Positions 42,607-51,668 of a DNA stretch of 64,000 bases are shown in pieces. Within the stretch, counting starts at the first letter, position 1; each line of letters opens with the position of its first letter. The stretch spans positions 2,232,001-2,296,000 of the forward strand of contig CBDETM010000002.1 in assembly GCA_965242905.1 (NCBI GenBank), in the 5' to 3' direction. The notes beneath the pieces are model-generated. The model was not told the origin of the DNA and ran no database searches. It was given only the letters and a program-made list of their open reading frames with translations. A program made the translations under genes and the position numbers. Source of the DNA: Bin5 sp965242905 (GTDB taxonomy: Bacteria > Chloroflexota > Anaerolineae > Caldilineales > Caldilineaceae).

Positions 42607-43410
42607 ATGGCCGATTCTTCAACGTTGATCGACATGCAAGACATATCGAAGATCTATCAGATGGGGGAGACGAAGGTCCATGCTCTGAACGGCGTTTCGC
42701 TCTCAATCGAAGAGGGGGAGTACGTGGCGATCGTCGGTACAAGCGGTTCGGGCAAGAGTACGCTGATGAACATCATCGGTCTCCTGGACAGCCCCACGGA
42801 GGGTGTCTTTGCGATTCGCGGCCAGCGGGCAAGCGACCTGACCGGCAGACAGATGGCAGATCTGCGCAACAGGGAGATTGGATTCGTATTCCAGCAGTTC
42901 AACCTGCTGGCGCGTACACCCGCCTGGCGGCAGGTAGAGCTACCGCTTTTCTACGCAAATGTCGGGCGCAGCGCCTCTCGCCAGCGGGCGCTGGAGGCGC
43001 TGGCGCAGGTGGACCTGGCCGAACGCGCAGACCACAAGCCGGACGAGCTTTCCGGCGGCCAGCAGCAGAGGGTGGCCATCGCGCGTGCGCTCGTCAACCG
43101 GCCCAGCCTGCTGCTGGCGGATGAGCCGACCGGAGCGCTCGACACGCGAACCGGGGAAGAGGTGATGGCGCTCTTTGAGAAGCTGCACGAGGAAGGATTG
43201 ACGCTTGTCATCATTACGCACGACCAGGAGGTCGCTGAACGGGCCCGTCGCGTGATTACAGTGCGAGACGGGGTTATCGTTTCCGATTCAGACAGGGCGG
43301 CTGCCGCTGCAAAGGGTGTTCGCAACGGGCTGAGCGAGGCACCGCTCTCACCGCTGGCGTGGCCTGCCACGATAGAGCCAGTCGAGGAAAGGATTTATGA
43401 AGCTGTTTAG
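42607..43410 (+). CDS. ABC transporter ATPase, MacB/LolD/FtsE type
   Basis: 267 aa from the ATG at 42607 (AGGAG upstream); the frame to 42448 has no RBS. Walker A GTSGSGKST, Q-loop FVFQQFNLLART, signature LSGGQQQRVAIARAL, Walker B LLLADEPTGALD and H-loop IITHDQEVAERA. A ~40-residue C-terminal tail after RVITVRDGVIVSD is unusual for LolD-type subunits. It powers the FtsX-like permease whose gene overlaps its 3' end by 14 bp. First gene of a five-gene exporter/sensor operon. Confidence 0.95.
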   Translation: MADSSTLIDMQDISKIYQMGETKVHALNGVSLSIEEGEYVAIVGTSGSGKSTLMNIIGLLDSPTEGVFAIRGQRASDLTGRQMADLRNREIGFVFQQFNLLARTPAWRQVELPLFYANVGRSASRQRALEALAQVDLAERADHKPDELSGGQQQRVAIARALVNRPSLLLADEPTGALDTRTGEEVMALFEKLHEEGLTLVIITHDQEVAERARRVITVRDGVIVSDSDRAAAAAKGVRNGLSEAPLSPLAWPATIEPVEERIYEAV

Positions 43411-44629
43411 ATATTTTCCGGTTGCAGTCGATAGCATCGCCGCCAACAAGATGCGGGCCAGTCTGACGATGCTGGGAGTCATTATCGGCGTGGCCGCCGT
43501 GCTTACAGCTCTGGGTATCGGACGCGGCGCGTCGGAGAATATCCTGGGGGAAGTTGCCAGCCAGGGTACGACACGCCTGACGATCAACCCCGAATCGGCG
43601 AACGATGGAGATGGCAGTCCTGTACAGCCGCTGACCATGGGGGATGTGACCGCGCTTGCCAATCTTGCCTTTCACCCTGATGTAAGACAGGTCGTGCCGC
43701 AATATGGAAAGAACACCCGACTGGTCGCCGGCAACGAAAACACGGAAGTCCGCGTGACAGGAACGACTGCCGCCTATGCCGATGTCCACCGCTTGGAGGT
43801 GGCCGAGGGCCGCTTCCTGTCGGAAGACGAGATCACGCAGATGAGCAGTGTAATCGTCATAGGGACAACTGTGGCGAAGGATCTTTTCGGGCGCACACAG
43901 GTAGTAGGAGAGAGCGTGCGCATCGAGGGCGAACCGTACACTGTCGTGGGCGTACTGGCAGAAAGCGGCAACGCAGGTTTTGGCAGCAGTGATGAAAGTG
44001 GGTTCATCCCGATCGGCGCGGCACACGGACGGGTCTTCAACGTCTCCCGCTATCGGGGCGAATATGTAGTTACTTCGATTTCCGCCGATGCAGCGAGTGA
44101 GGAACGAGTCGAAGCGGCCGAGCGGCAGATCGAACAGACTTTGCGTCTGCGCCACGGTCTTGGCGCGGACGACGACAGCGACTTCAGCATCAGCACGCAG
44201 GCCAGCCTGCTGGACACGCTCAACAGCATCACCAGTACACTTACGCTGATGCTGAGCAGTATCGCCGCCATCAGCCTGCTGGTGGGCGGTATCGGCATCA
44301 TGAACATCATGCTTGTATCGGTAACGGAACGCACCAAGGAGATCGGCCTGCGCAAGGCACTGGGCGCGCACACCAGCGACGTGCTGCTGCAGTTTCTGGT
44401 GGAGTCGCTGGTGCTGACGTTACTGGGAGGACTGATTGGAATCACCATCAGCTACGGCGCGGCCCTGCTGGTGCCGAGAGTCCCCAACTTCCCTGTCAAC
44501 ATTCTGATTGGGACCGACGCACTGATGATGGCTTTGGGTGTAAGTGCCGGTTGCGGGGTGATCTTCGGGCTGTATCCGGCGGTGCGGGCGATCCGGTTGG
44601 ACCCGATCGAGGCGTTGCGATATGAGTGA
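43397..44629 (+). CDS. ABC transporter permease, MacB/FtsX type
   Basis: 410 aa. Type VII ABC exporter layout: TM1 near 20-42 (MRASLTMLGVIIGVAAVLTALGIG), a long extracytoplasmic MacB_PCD domain (about 45-275) and three C-terminal TM helices, with the conserved LVGGIGIMNIMLVSVTERTKEIGLRKALGA at the first of these. It does not pump across the membrane but drives a partner adaptor by mechanotransmission. The adaptor is the next gene; in a monoderm or atypical envelope it need not meet a TolC. Confidence 0.94.
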   Translation: MKLFRYFPVAVDSIAANKMRASLTMLGVIIGVAAVLTALGIGRGASENILGEVASQGTTRLTINPESANDGDGSPVQPLTMGDVTALANLAFHPDVRQVVPQYGKNTRLVAGNENTEVRVTGTTAAYADVHRLEVAEGRFLSEDEITQMSSVIVIGTTVAKDLFGRTQVVGESVRIEGEPYTVVGVLAESGNAGFGSSDESGFIPIGAAHGRVFNVSRYRGEYVVTSISADAASEERVEAAERQIEQTLRLRHGLGADDDSDFSISTQASLLDTLNSITSTLTLMLSSIAAISLLVGGIGIMNIMLVSVTERTKEIGLRKALGAHTSDVLLQFLVESLVLTLLGGLIGITISYGAALLVPRVPNFPVNILIGTDALMMALGVSAGCGVIFGLYPAVRAIRLDPIEALRYE

Positions 44630-44773
44630 TGGCTGTGTCGGGGGAGAAGGTCAGGGGACGCCTCCTGAGATTGCAGAATGGAAACAGGGTCGCATCTCTG
44701 GCGGCCATGCACCGGGTTCAGAGTGTTTCGAAAAGAATGGCAGACGACCACATCAATTAGATGGAGCATTAAT

Positions 44774-46423
44774 ATGAACAGGAAAAGCATCTCTCTCTTA
44801 TTGAGCGCCATAGTGGTTGGCATTGTACTCGGCGCCGGCTACGCACTTTTCTTCGGCCCGGTTGCGCCAAATCAGGCGGCGGCCAGGACAGAGTCGGCAG
44901 CCGGGATAGAGTTGGCGGCGCGGACGCAGCCGGCAGCCAGCCTCGAAACCACGCTCATCCGCCCGGCGGATACGGCCGTAGACAAGGTCACAGCGGCCGG
45001 CAATATCGAGCTTGTGGATACAGAGAAGGTGGTAGCTCAGCTCAATGGTTACGTAGAAGAGGTATTGGTCGAAGTTGGCGACGTGGTCAGCAGCGGCGAT
45101 CTGCTGGTGGCGCTGGAGCGGGGCGAACTGCGTCGCGCGGTGGACCAGGCGCGCATCAATCTGACATCGGCCGAACTGCAGCTTGAAAACCTGCTGGCCT
45201 CCGCCGCCGCGGCCGAGATCGCCGCGGCGGAAGCGGACCTGAAGTCGGCCCAGGAAAATCTGGCCGAAGTGCAGGACGGCGCCAGCGAAGGGGCGCTGGC
45301 TGCCGCGCGAAGCAGCGCCTCCTCTGCCTGGGCCAGATACAACGACCTGTTGGATGGGGCCGGCGAGAATGAACGGATCCAACTGGCGGCAGCGGTGGAA
45401 AACGCGCACGTAGCCGTGCAGGAGGCCCAGACCGAATATGACAAGATCGCCTGGCGCGAGGATGTGGGTATGACGCGGCAGTCGGCGCAACTGCAGCAGG
45501 CGACGATCTCCTACGAGTCGGCGCTGGCGGCCTATGAGGAGGCGGTTGCACCGGCCTCGCAGGCGGATTTGCAGTCGGCGCTAAGCCAGGCCCAGACGGC
45601 ACAGCAGCAGCTGGATGATCTGTTGGCCGGACCGACGGCCGTGAACATTGCGGCAGCTGAAGCGCAGGTCGCCGCGGCCCAGTCCAGACTGGACACGCTG
45701 GTGCGCGGCGCGGATGAAACGGATATCGAACTGGCGCGGTTGTCGATCGAGCAGGCGCAACTGACCCTGCTGGAGGCAAAGCTGGATCTGATCAGAGTGG
45801 AGCTGGTCGCTCCGGCTGCGGGGACCGTCCTGCGGGTCAATGTAGATGAAAGCGACCGCATTTCGGCGGGAACCGTCGCCATCACGATCGCAGACCTGAG
45901 CCAGTTGCAGTTGACGATCGACGTTGCGGAGGTCGATATTCCCAAGATCAGCGTCGGCCAGCTGGCGGACATCACGCTCGATGCCTTCCCCGAAAGCGTG
46001 TTTGCCGGGATGATCAGCGCCATCGAGCCGTCGAGCAGCGCCCAGGAGGGGGTGATCAGTTACCCGGTGACGGTGCGGCTGATCGATGAAGCCCTGACGG
46101 GGGTGCGGCCGGGCATGACGGCTGTTGCCACCCTGCGCAGCGAAACGGCGGACGCCCGCTGGCTGGTGCCAACAGCTGCTATTCGGGAAAACAACGGAGA
46201 GACGGTCGTGATAAAGAGAAAAGGCGAAGAGGTGCTCCCGGTCGTTGTGGTGGTGGAAGGCGTTCAGGGCGAATGGACCGTTGTTCGTTCAACACATTTG
46301 CAGAACGGCGATGAAGTGATCGGAGCCACAACATTCATCAAGCAGGAAGACGAAGACGGTTGGGTTCCCTTTTCCGGACGGCCTCCCGCCTTACGGGGTG
46401 CTCGCGGCGGCGGCACTCCCTGA
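44774..46423 (+). CDS. HlyD/MacA-type membrane-fusion adaptor
   Basis: 549 aa from the ATG at 44774 (GGAG upstream). One N-terminal TM anchor (SLLLSAIVVGIVLGAGYALFF), a lipoyl/barrel-sandwich half (VDTEKVVAQLNGYVEEVLVEV), a very long Ala/Gln/Glu-rich coiled-coil hairpin (about 125-330), the second half (LVAPAAGTVLRVNVDESDRI), then beta-barrel and membrane-proximal domains. The hairpin is longer than MacA's. It couples to the MacB-like permease. The C-terminus RPPALRGARGGGTP suggests a disordered tail. Confidence 0.92.
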   Translation: MNRKSISLLLSAIVVGIVLGAGYALFFGPVAPNQAAARTESAAGIELAARTQPAASLETTLIRPADTAVDKVTAAGNIELVDTEKVVAQLNGYVEEVLVEVGDVVSSGDLLVALERGELRRAVDQARINLTSAELQLENLLASAAAAEIAAAEADLKSAQENLAEVQDGASEGALAAARSSASSAWARYNDLLDGAGENERIQLAAAVENAHVAVQEAQTEYDKIAWREDVGMTRQSAQLQQATISYESALAAYEEAVAPASQADLQSALSQAQTAQQQLDDLLAGPTAVNIAAAEAQVAAAQSRLDTLVRGADETDIELARLSIEQAQLTLLEAKLDLIRVELVAPAAGTVLRVNVDESDRISAGTVAITIADLSQLQLTIDVAEVDIPKISVGQLADITLDAFPESVFAGMISAIEPSSSAQEGVISYPVTVRLIDEALTGVRPGMTAVATLRSETADARWLVPTAAIRENNGETVVIKRKGEEVLPVVVVVEGVQGEWTVVRSTHLQNGDEVIGATTFIKQEDEDGWVPFSGRPPALRGARGGGTP

Positions 46424-46592
46424 TGGGAAAGCGAGCCTCAGCCCGGACGTTGTACAGGCTGCAGAAGGAGATCGTGCTGGATATTCCAGGGCTTAGCTCC
46501 TGGATTATCGGGGCCGTACAGAGGCGAAGGAACGCGGCCCCATACCTGTGGGGCAACTTGCCCATGCAGGAGGAACCAGTTATAACGGGCCT

Positions 46593-47294
46593 ATGCCGGA
46601 AGAGCGCATACTGATTGTTGACGACGACCGCGAGATCGTACGTCTGCTGCGGAGCTATCTGGAGCGGGAGCGGTACGCGGTGTCCGTCGCCTATGACGGC
46701 GAGAGCGCGCTGCATGCGTTGCGGCGGGAGCTGCCGCAGTTGATGCTGCTGGATCTGATGCTGCCGGACAAGGACGGCTGGGAGGTCACACGTACGGTCC
46801 GCGGCGACGAGAAGTTGGCGAACATGCTGATCATCATGCTGACGGCGCGGGTCGAAGATGCGGACAAGATCATCGGTTTGGAGCTGGGTGCGGACGATTA
46901 TGTCACGAAGCCGTTCAATCCGCGCGAGGTTGTAGCGCGGGTGCGGGCGCTGCTGCGGCGCAGCCAGCGGGGCCCGGTGCGAGCGACGAAGTTGGTTGTT
47001 GGGGATCTGCAGATGGACGTTGAGCGCCGCGACGTGCAGGTGCGGGACACGGCGGTGGAACTGACGCCTACGGAGTTCAGTCTGCTGCAGACGCTGATGG
47101 AAAGCCCCGGCTATGTCTTCACACGCACGGAGTTGATGGATAGGGCACTGGGGTACGACTACAGCGGCGCCGATCGGATGCTGGATAGCCACATCAGGAA
47201 CCTGCGCCGCAAGATCGAGGCAGATCCGCGCAAGCCGCAGCTTGTGCAGACGGTCTACGGCGTTGGCTACCGGCTGGCTGGAGAGCGGGAATGA
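46593..47294 (+). CDS. OmpR-family response regulator
   Basis: 233 aa from the ATG at 46593, which puts the receiver domain at residue 4 (RILIVDDDREIV). Phospho-acceptor Asp54 (LLLDLMLPDKDGW), Thr/Ser at IIMLTAR and Lys at DDYVTKPFNP. The C-terminal winged helix has ELTPTEFSLLQTLMESPGYV and DSHIRNLRRKIEADP...VQTVYGVGYRL. It overlaps the kinase by ATGA. It probably controls the exporter genes just upstream in response to cell-envelope stress or antimicrobial peptides. Confidence 0.96.
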   Translation: MPEERILIVDDDREIVRLLRSYLERERYAVSVAYDGESALHALRRELPQLMLLDLMLPDKDGWEVTRTVRGDEKLANMLIIMLTARVEDADKIIGLELGADDYVTKPFNPREVVARVRALLRRSQRGPVRATKLVVGDLQMDVERRDVQVRDTAVELTPTEFSLLQTLMESPGYVFTRTELMDRALGYDYSGADRMLDSHIRNLRRKIEADPRKPQLVQTVYGVGYRLAGERE

Positions 47295-48748
47295 ACCGGC
47301 TATGGGTGCGGTTGAGCCTGGCATTCGCGGCGATCATTATCATCAGCTTCGGTACCATCTCGTACACGGCGCGGCGGTACTTCGACGAAAGCAATCTTCG
47401 TTCGTTGGGTCTTTCTTCTTTTTCCAGGCCTGATGGCCTAATTGATCTGTTAGAGGAACATTATGCCGGCCGCGAGAGTTGGCAGGGCGTCTCTCAACTG
47501 CTGGAAGGCGCCGATTCCGCGCTCTTTTTCAACGCCGCCAACAGGACAGTTCTCGTACTGACCGACCCTGAGGGCCGTGTTCTCTACCCAACCGCGGGCA
47601 TAGACAGGCCAGACCGCCTGGAGGCGTCCCAGTTGGAAGAGGCTCTACCCATCAGCGTGGAAGGACATACTGTCGGCTTCCTCGATCTGCTCCTTTGGGA
47701 AGGGCCGCGTCAGCGTCTATTGCGTCTTGCAACGCCGGATGATGTTCCGCCAAGTTTTGCGGAACATGTCAGGGATTATTTGCTGCAGATTCTTCTCCTT
47801 GGCGCCGTACTGGCGATCGTCTTCGGCGTGCTGGTCAGTCGTTGGCTCTCCGCGCCTCTCACCCGTCTGGTAAACGGGACGCAGGCCATTGCCAGGCGTG
47901 ATCTCAGTTTTCGGATGAGCGAACAGGGAAGTGCTGAAATGCGCGAGGTGTCGAATTCCTTCAACAGGATGGCTGCCGCATTGGAAGACGCGGAGACGCT
48001 GCGGCGCAGCATGTTGAACGACATAGCCCATGAGCTTCGTACGCCCCTCACGGTTCTGGAAGGCAATCTGCGGGCCATTCTGGACGATGTCTACCCTCTC
48101 GACAAAGCGGAAATCGCCCGTCTGTATGACCAGACCCGCCATTTGCACCAGCTGGTGGACGATCTGCGGTTGTTGGCGCAGGCGGAGGCGCGCCAATTGC
48201 CGTTGCAGCGCCGTCCCAGTGATCTGATAGTGCAATTGGAAGAGACGGCGGAGCTTTTTTCTCCGCTGGCGGAAGAAAAGAGTGTCACTCTGGATACCAG
48301 TTTGCCGGCATCGGTCGTTTTTGCAGCCGTTGACCGCATGCGGTTCGCCCAAATTTTGCATAATCTTCTGGCAAACGCATTGCAACACACACCGGCCGGT
48401 GGGGTCATCACGCTGTCATTGCGGGCGGAAGAAGAGACGGCCGCGATCTCCGTGGCCGATAGCGGTGAGGGCATCGGATCCGAAGACATTTCACGTGTAT
48501 TTGACCGCTTTTACCGGGTCGACAGAAATCGAACTCGTGACACCGGCGGCGTTGGGCTGGGGCTGGCGATCGCGCAGGCGCTCGTCGAGGCCCATGACGG
48601 TGAGATTGACGTAGCCAGCGCCGGCGTGGGGCAGGGCAGCACATTTACGATTCAGTTGCCGCTGGTGCGGGGAGAGGGTCTTCAGAATCCTGCACCTGCA
48701 CACAGTGAAGCAGGCCCCGAAAGCCGGGCCACGAGCCAAGGTATATGA
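47291..48748 (+). CDS. Sensor histidine kinase with HAMP domain
   Basis: 485 aa. Two TM helices (about 8-27 and 155-185) enclose an extracytoplasmic sensor of ~130 residues with no recognised fold. HAMP follows (SRWLSAPLTRLVNGTQAIAR...FNRMAAAL). H-box DIAHELRTPLTVLEGNL with phospho-His247, N-box QILHNLLANALQHTPAGG, G1 VADSGEGIG, F-box VFDRFYRVDRNR and G2 GVGLGLAIAQ. It pairs with the response regulator. The sensor domain between the helices is much larger than in BceS-type kinases, so it may sense directly. Confidence 0.95.
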   Translation: MNRLWVRLSLAFAAIIIISFGTISYTARRYFDESNLRSLGLSSFSRPDGLIDLLEEHYAGRESWQGVSQLLEGADSALFFNAANRTVLVLTDPEGRVLYPTAGIDRPDRLEASQLEEALPISVEGHTVGFLDLLLWEGPRQRLLRLATPDDVPPSFAEHVRDYLLQILLLGAVLAIVFGVLVSRWLSAPLTRLVNGTQAIARRDLSFRMSEQGSAEMREVSNSFNRMAAALEDAETLRRSMLNDIAHELRTPLTVLEGNLRAILDDVYPLDKAEIARLYDQTRHLHQLVDDLRLLAQAEARQLPLQRRPSDLIVQLEETAELFSPLAEEKSVTLDTSLPASVVFAAVDRMRFAQILHNLLANALQHTPAGGVITLSLRAEEETAAISVADSGEGIGSEDISRVFDRFYRVDRNRTRDTGGVGLGLAIAQALVEAHDGEIDVASAGVGQGSTFTIQLPLVRGEGLQNPAPAHSEAGPESRATSQGI

Positions 48749-48867
48749 TATAGCCGCTCCCCCAGCCCGCTCGTCCCGGCCACCCCTGAAGAAAGTCCTC
48801 ATGTACATAGTCCACTCTCTTGTCCTGACGACGGCAGACGTCTCTGGGTAACGCGCCGCGCAGGAGG

Positions 48868-49200
48868 GTGCATCCCAGATTTGGGGTGGGAACAGTCTGG
48901 CGGGAAATCAGTGCCAGCACCGGCTGGCGTTGTTTACCGTCTTGGTGCGAGACGCAGCGCGGGCGCGAGGCCTGGCCGTACGGTGGAATCCGTCAGTTGG
49001 GGAGGGTGCGAGGGCAGGCACAGGGGCGGCACCTGCGGGGATCTGATGGGACTAGGGGGACGTGGTCTGGCCAGGCACCTTCGATTTGGCACTGTCACCA
49101 ATGTAGACACCAGGTTCGGCGAGGCATGTTGTAGGAGAGGGGGCGTTGCGGGGGCGGAGCCCCCGCACAAGGGAGGGCCGACTAGGCCCGACCGCCCAAA
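48868..49200 (+). repeat. Composite dispersed repeat block, copy 3
   Basis: 49139-49200 is the core shared with 15943-16003 and 35441-35502; 48965-49138 matches the arm before copy 2; 48868-48930 resembles 21218-21290. A GAGGAGAGAGGGAAGAGGAG purine repeat follows at 49205-49240. No gene is present between 48749 and 49435. Confidence 0.8.
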
Positions 49201-49314
49201 AGAGCGAGGAGAGAGGGAAGAGGAGTGAGGAGAGAGAACTGCCGTTTCCTCTGACTCAGAGTTGATCGCGAGATGGGTGCGGCTCCGCTGCGACCGGAGG
49301 CACGGGAAAGTTCG

Positions 49315-49378
49315 CCCCCATTTTGGGATGCACCCGCGCAGAAGCTGCATTGACTTTTCTGGTGTCGATTCTTATAAT
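49315..49378 (+). promoter_or_regulatory. Promoter with CCCCCATTTTGGGATGCACC element (carbamate kinase)
   Basis: Element 49315-49335, TTGACT (49350-49355), 17 bp, TATAAT (49373-49378). Near-consensus promoter with the element 14 bases before the -35. The ATG is at 49436. Confidence 0.82.
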
Positions 49379-49435
49379 CATGGGACCGCATCCGCTGATC
49401 GACAGCGGATTTGTTTTCGCGGACCGAAACCGGCA

Positions 49436-50437
49436 ATGACAGATCAAAGCTCCCATACCGGCGCCGATGACAACGGTTCTTCCCGCGCAACCAATCTGGC
49501 CGTCGTCGCGATTGGCGGCAACTCCCTGATTGCCGACAGCAGCCGGCCGGAGATCGTCCACCAGTGGGACGCGGTGCATGAGACGACCGGGCAGATTGCC
49601 GGGATGCTGGAGAGCGGCTGGCAGGGCGTCGTGATCACCCACGGTAACGGGCCGCAGGTGGGGTTCATCCTGCGGCGCAACGAGCTGGCCCTCGGCGAAG
49701 TCCACACAATTCCCCTCACCCTGGTCGTCGCGGACACGCAGGGCAGCATCGGCTTCATGCTGCAGCAGGCGCTCAACAACGACTTCCGCGAGCGGCAGAT
49801 CCGGCGTGAGACCACAACCATTATCACGCAGACGCGCGTGGACGAGAACGACCCGGCCTTCGGCAATCCATCGAAGCCGATCGGCAGTTTTCTGGATGAA
49901 GAGACGGCGCGCTCCTTTGAGAGCAGGGGCTGGCACGTTGTCGAGGATGCCGGGCGCGGCTGGCGGCGGGTTGTTTCCAGCCCGAGGCCGGTGGAGATCG
50001 TCGAAATCGAGGCGGTCCGCCAGGCGGTGGAAATGGGCTGGGTGGTGGTGGCCTGCGGAGGAGGCGGCATACCGGTGGTGCGCGACACCGACGGCACGCT
50101 GCGGGGCGTCTCCGCGGTGATCGACAAGGACATTGCCAGCAGCCTGCTGGCGGTGGATTTGGGGGCCGACCTCTTTCTGATCAGCACCGGCGTGGAGAAG
50201 GTGGCCCTGAACTTTGGCAAGCCCGAACAGGTCGATCTGGATCAAATCACCGTGACCGAGGCCAAACGGTACAGGGAGGAGGGGCATTTTGCCGCCGGCA
50301 GTATGCAACCCAAGATCGACGCCTGTATCGAATTTCTGGAAAAGAGCAGCAATCCCCACGCCCACTGCCTTATCACCAATCCGCAGAATCTGGGACGAGC
50401 GCTGGCGGGGGAGACGGGAACGAGGATTAGTTTTTAG
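49436..50437 (+). CDS. arcC: Carbamate kinase
   Basis: 333 aa from the ATG at 49436, 58 bases after the -10; the longer frame would start upstream of the promoter. Amino-acid kinase fold: AIGGNSLIAD near the start, VITHGNGPQVGFILRRNE, ETTTIITQTRVDENDPAF, VVACGGGGIPVVRD and IDKDIASSLLAVDLGADLFLIST. It transfers phosphate from carbamoyl phosphate to ADP, giving ATP, NH3 and CO2. A carbamoyltransferase follows 128 bp later, so together they would harvest ATP from a ureido compound. The last codons and the stop (ATT AGT TTT TAG) lie in a heptamer repeat. Confidence 0.93.
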   Translation: MTDQSSHTGADDNGSSRATNLAVVAIGGNSLIADSSRPEIVHQWDAVHETTGQIAGMLESGWQGVVITHGNGPQVGFILRRNELALGEVHTIPLTLVVADTQGSIGFMLQQALNNDFRERQIRRETTTIITQTRVDENDPAFGNPSKPIGSFLDEETARSFESRGWHVVEDAGRGWRRVVSSPRPVEIVEIEAVRQAVEMGWVVVACGGGGIPVVRDTDGTLRGVSAVIDKDIASSLLAVDLGADLFLISTGVEKVALNFGKPEQVDLDQITVTEAKRYREEGHFAAGSMQPKIDACIEFLEKSSNPHAHCLITNPQNLGRALAGETGTRISF

Positions 50438-50453
50438 TTGTTAATTTTTTGGT
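50429..50453 (+). repeat. Heptamer tract covering the carbamate kinase stop
   Basis: TTA GTTTTTA GTTGTTA ATTTTTTGG, 7-bp phase, in which TAG at 50435-50437 is the stop codon of the gene. Confidence 0.6.
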
Positions 50454-50565
50454 TATGCGTGCTGTCGCGCGTGATTGACGGAACGCGGGCAGTGTGAACG
50501 AGTGGAGTTGCAGTTACTGAAAGCCGGGTATGAGATCCCTAACATATAATCAGGAGTAGGCTCGA

Positions 50566-51543
50566 ATGCAAACCGATTTGCGCGGTCGCGATTTTATCAG
50601 TGATATGGACTTCTCGAAGGAGGAGATCGAGACGGTCCTGGACGTTGCTCTCACGCTCAAACGGGAGCGTGCGCTGGGGATCGGTCATCCGCTCTTACGC
50701 GACAAAGCGCTGGCCATGCTCTTCTTCTTCACCAGCACGCGCACCCGCTCCAGCTTCGAGGCCGGTATGGCCCAGCTGGGAGGGCATGCGGCGTTCATCG
50801 ACCACGAAACGACACAGATCAGTCATGGCGACACCGGCAAGGAGATAGGTGAAATCTTCGGGCGCTACTATGACGGCATCGCCATCCGCCAGTGCGACTG
50901 GGAGATCGGCAACGACTACATCAACAGCGTGGCGGACGCCAGCCGGGCGCCGGTGTTGAACATGCAGTGCGACATCTACCATCCGTTCCAGATCCTGGCC
51001 GATCTGATGACGATTGTGGAGAAGGTCGGCGATCCCAGGGGCAAGACGATCAACGTCAGCTGGGCCTATGCGAGCAGCTACCAGAAGCCGATCTCGGTGC
51101 CACAGAGCCTGGTCCTGCAGATGACCCGCTTCGGCATGAACGTGCGGCTGACGCATCCGCCGGAATACAAGCTGATGCCGGACATCGTCCAGCAGGCCCA
51201 GGACAACGTGGCGCAGCACGGCGGCAGCTTCGAGATTCTCGACGATTTCGACGCCGGGTTCAAGGGCGCCGACATCCTCTACCCGAAGAGCTGGGGCGCG
51301 CTGCTGACGACCGATGACGACGAGGAGAGTGCGCGCATCGGCAGCCAGTACACCGACTGGATCACCGACGCCCGCCGCATGGCCCTGGCCAACGAAAGTG
51401 CCATGTACATGCACTGTCTGCCGGCCGACCGCAACATCGAAGTTACCGACGAGGTTATCGACGGGCCCCAGTCGATCGTCTACGATGAGGCGGAGAACCG
51501 GATGCACGCCCAGAAGGCGGTCATGGCGCTGACGATGCGGTAA
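50566..51543 (+). CDS. Carbamoyltransferase of the ornithine/YgeW type
   Basis: 325 aa. The carbamoyl-phosphate site STRTRSSFEAGMAQLGG is intact, as is the late MHCLPADR (Cys of the OTC HCLP loop). The middle segment (SWAYASSYQKPISVPQSLVL) followed by MTRFGMNVRLTHPPEY resembles the knotted YgeW/N-acetylornithine branch more than classical OTC; the classical SMG substrate loop is not seen. It would split an N-carbamoyl substrate to carbamoyl phosphate, feeding the carbamate kinase upstream. In E. coli, ygeW sits with a carbamate kinase gene in purine/ureide breakdown. A nine-copy heptamer array follows. Confidence 0.85.
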   Translation: MQTDLRGRDFISDMDFSKEEIETVLDVALTLKRERALGIGHPLLRDKALAMLFFFTSTRTRSSFEAGMAQLGGHAAFIDHETTQISHGDTGKEIGEIFGRYYDGIAIRQCDWEIGNDYINSVADASRAPVLNMQCDIYHPFQILADLMTIVEKVGDPRGKTINVSWAYASSYQKPISVPQSLVLQMTRFGMNVRLTHPPEYKLMPDIVQQAQDNVAQHGGSFEILDDFDAGFKGADILYPKSWGALLTTDDDEESARIGSQYTDWITDARRMALANESAMYMHCLPADRNIEVTDEVIDGPQSIVYDEAENRMHAQKAVMALTMR

Positions 51544-51546
51544 CTG

Positions 51547-51611
51547 CAGTAGTCAGTAGTCAGTAGTCAGTAGTCAGTAGTCAGTAGTCAGTAGTCAGTA
51601 GTCAGTAGTCA
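51547..51611 (+). repeat. Heptamer array (AGTCAGT x9)
   Basis: Nine perfect 7-bp units (CAGTAGT) starting 4 bases after the carbamoyltransferase stop codon. Longest tract in the window. Confidence 0.97.
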
Positions 51612-51668
51612 GAAACACCAGGGACGACCAACCAGTGGCAGTTGCGGCAGGAGAACGGAAATTTTGAG

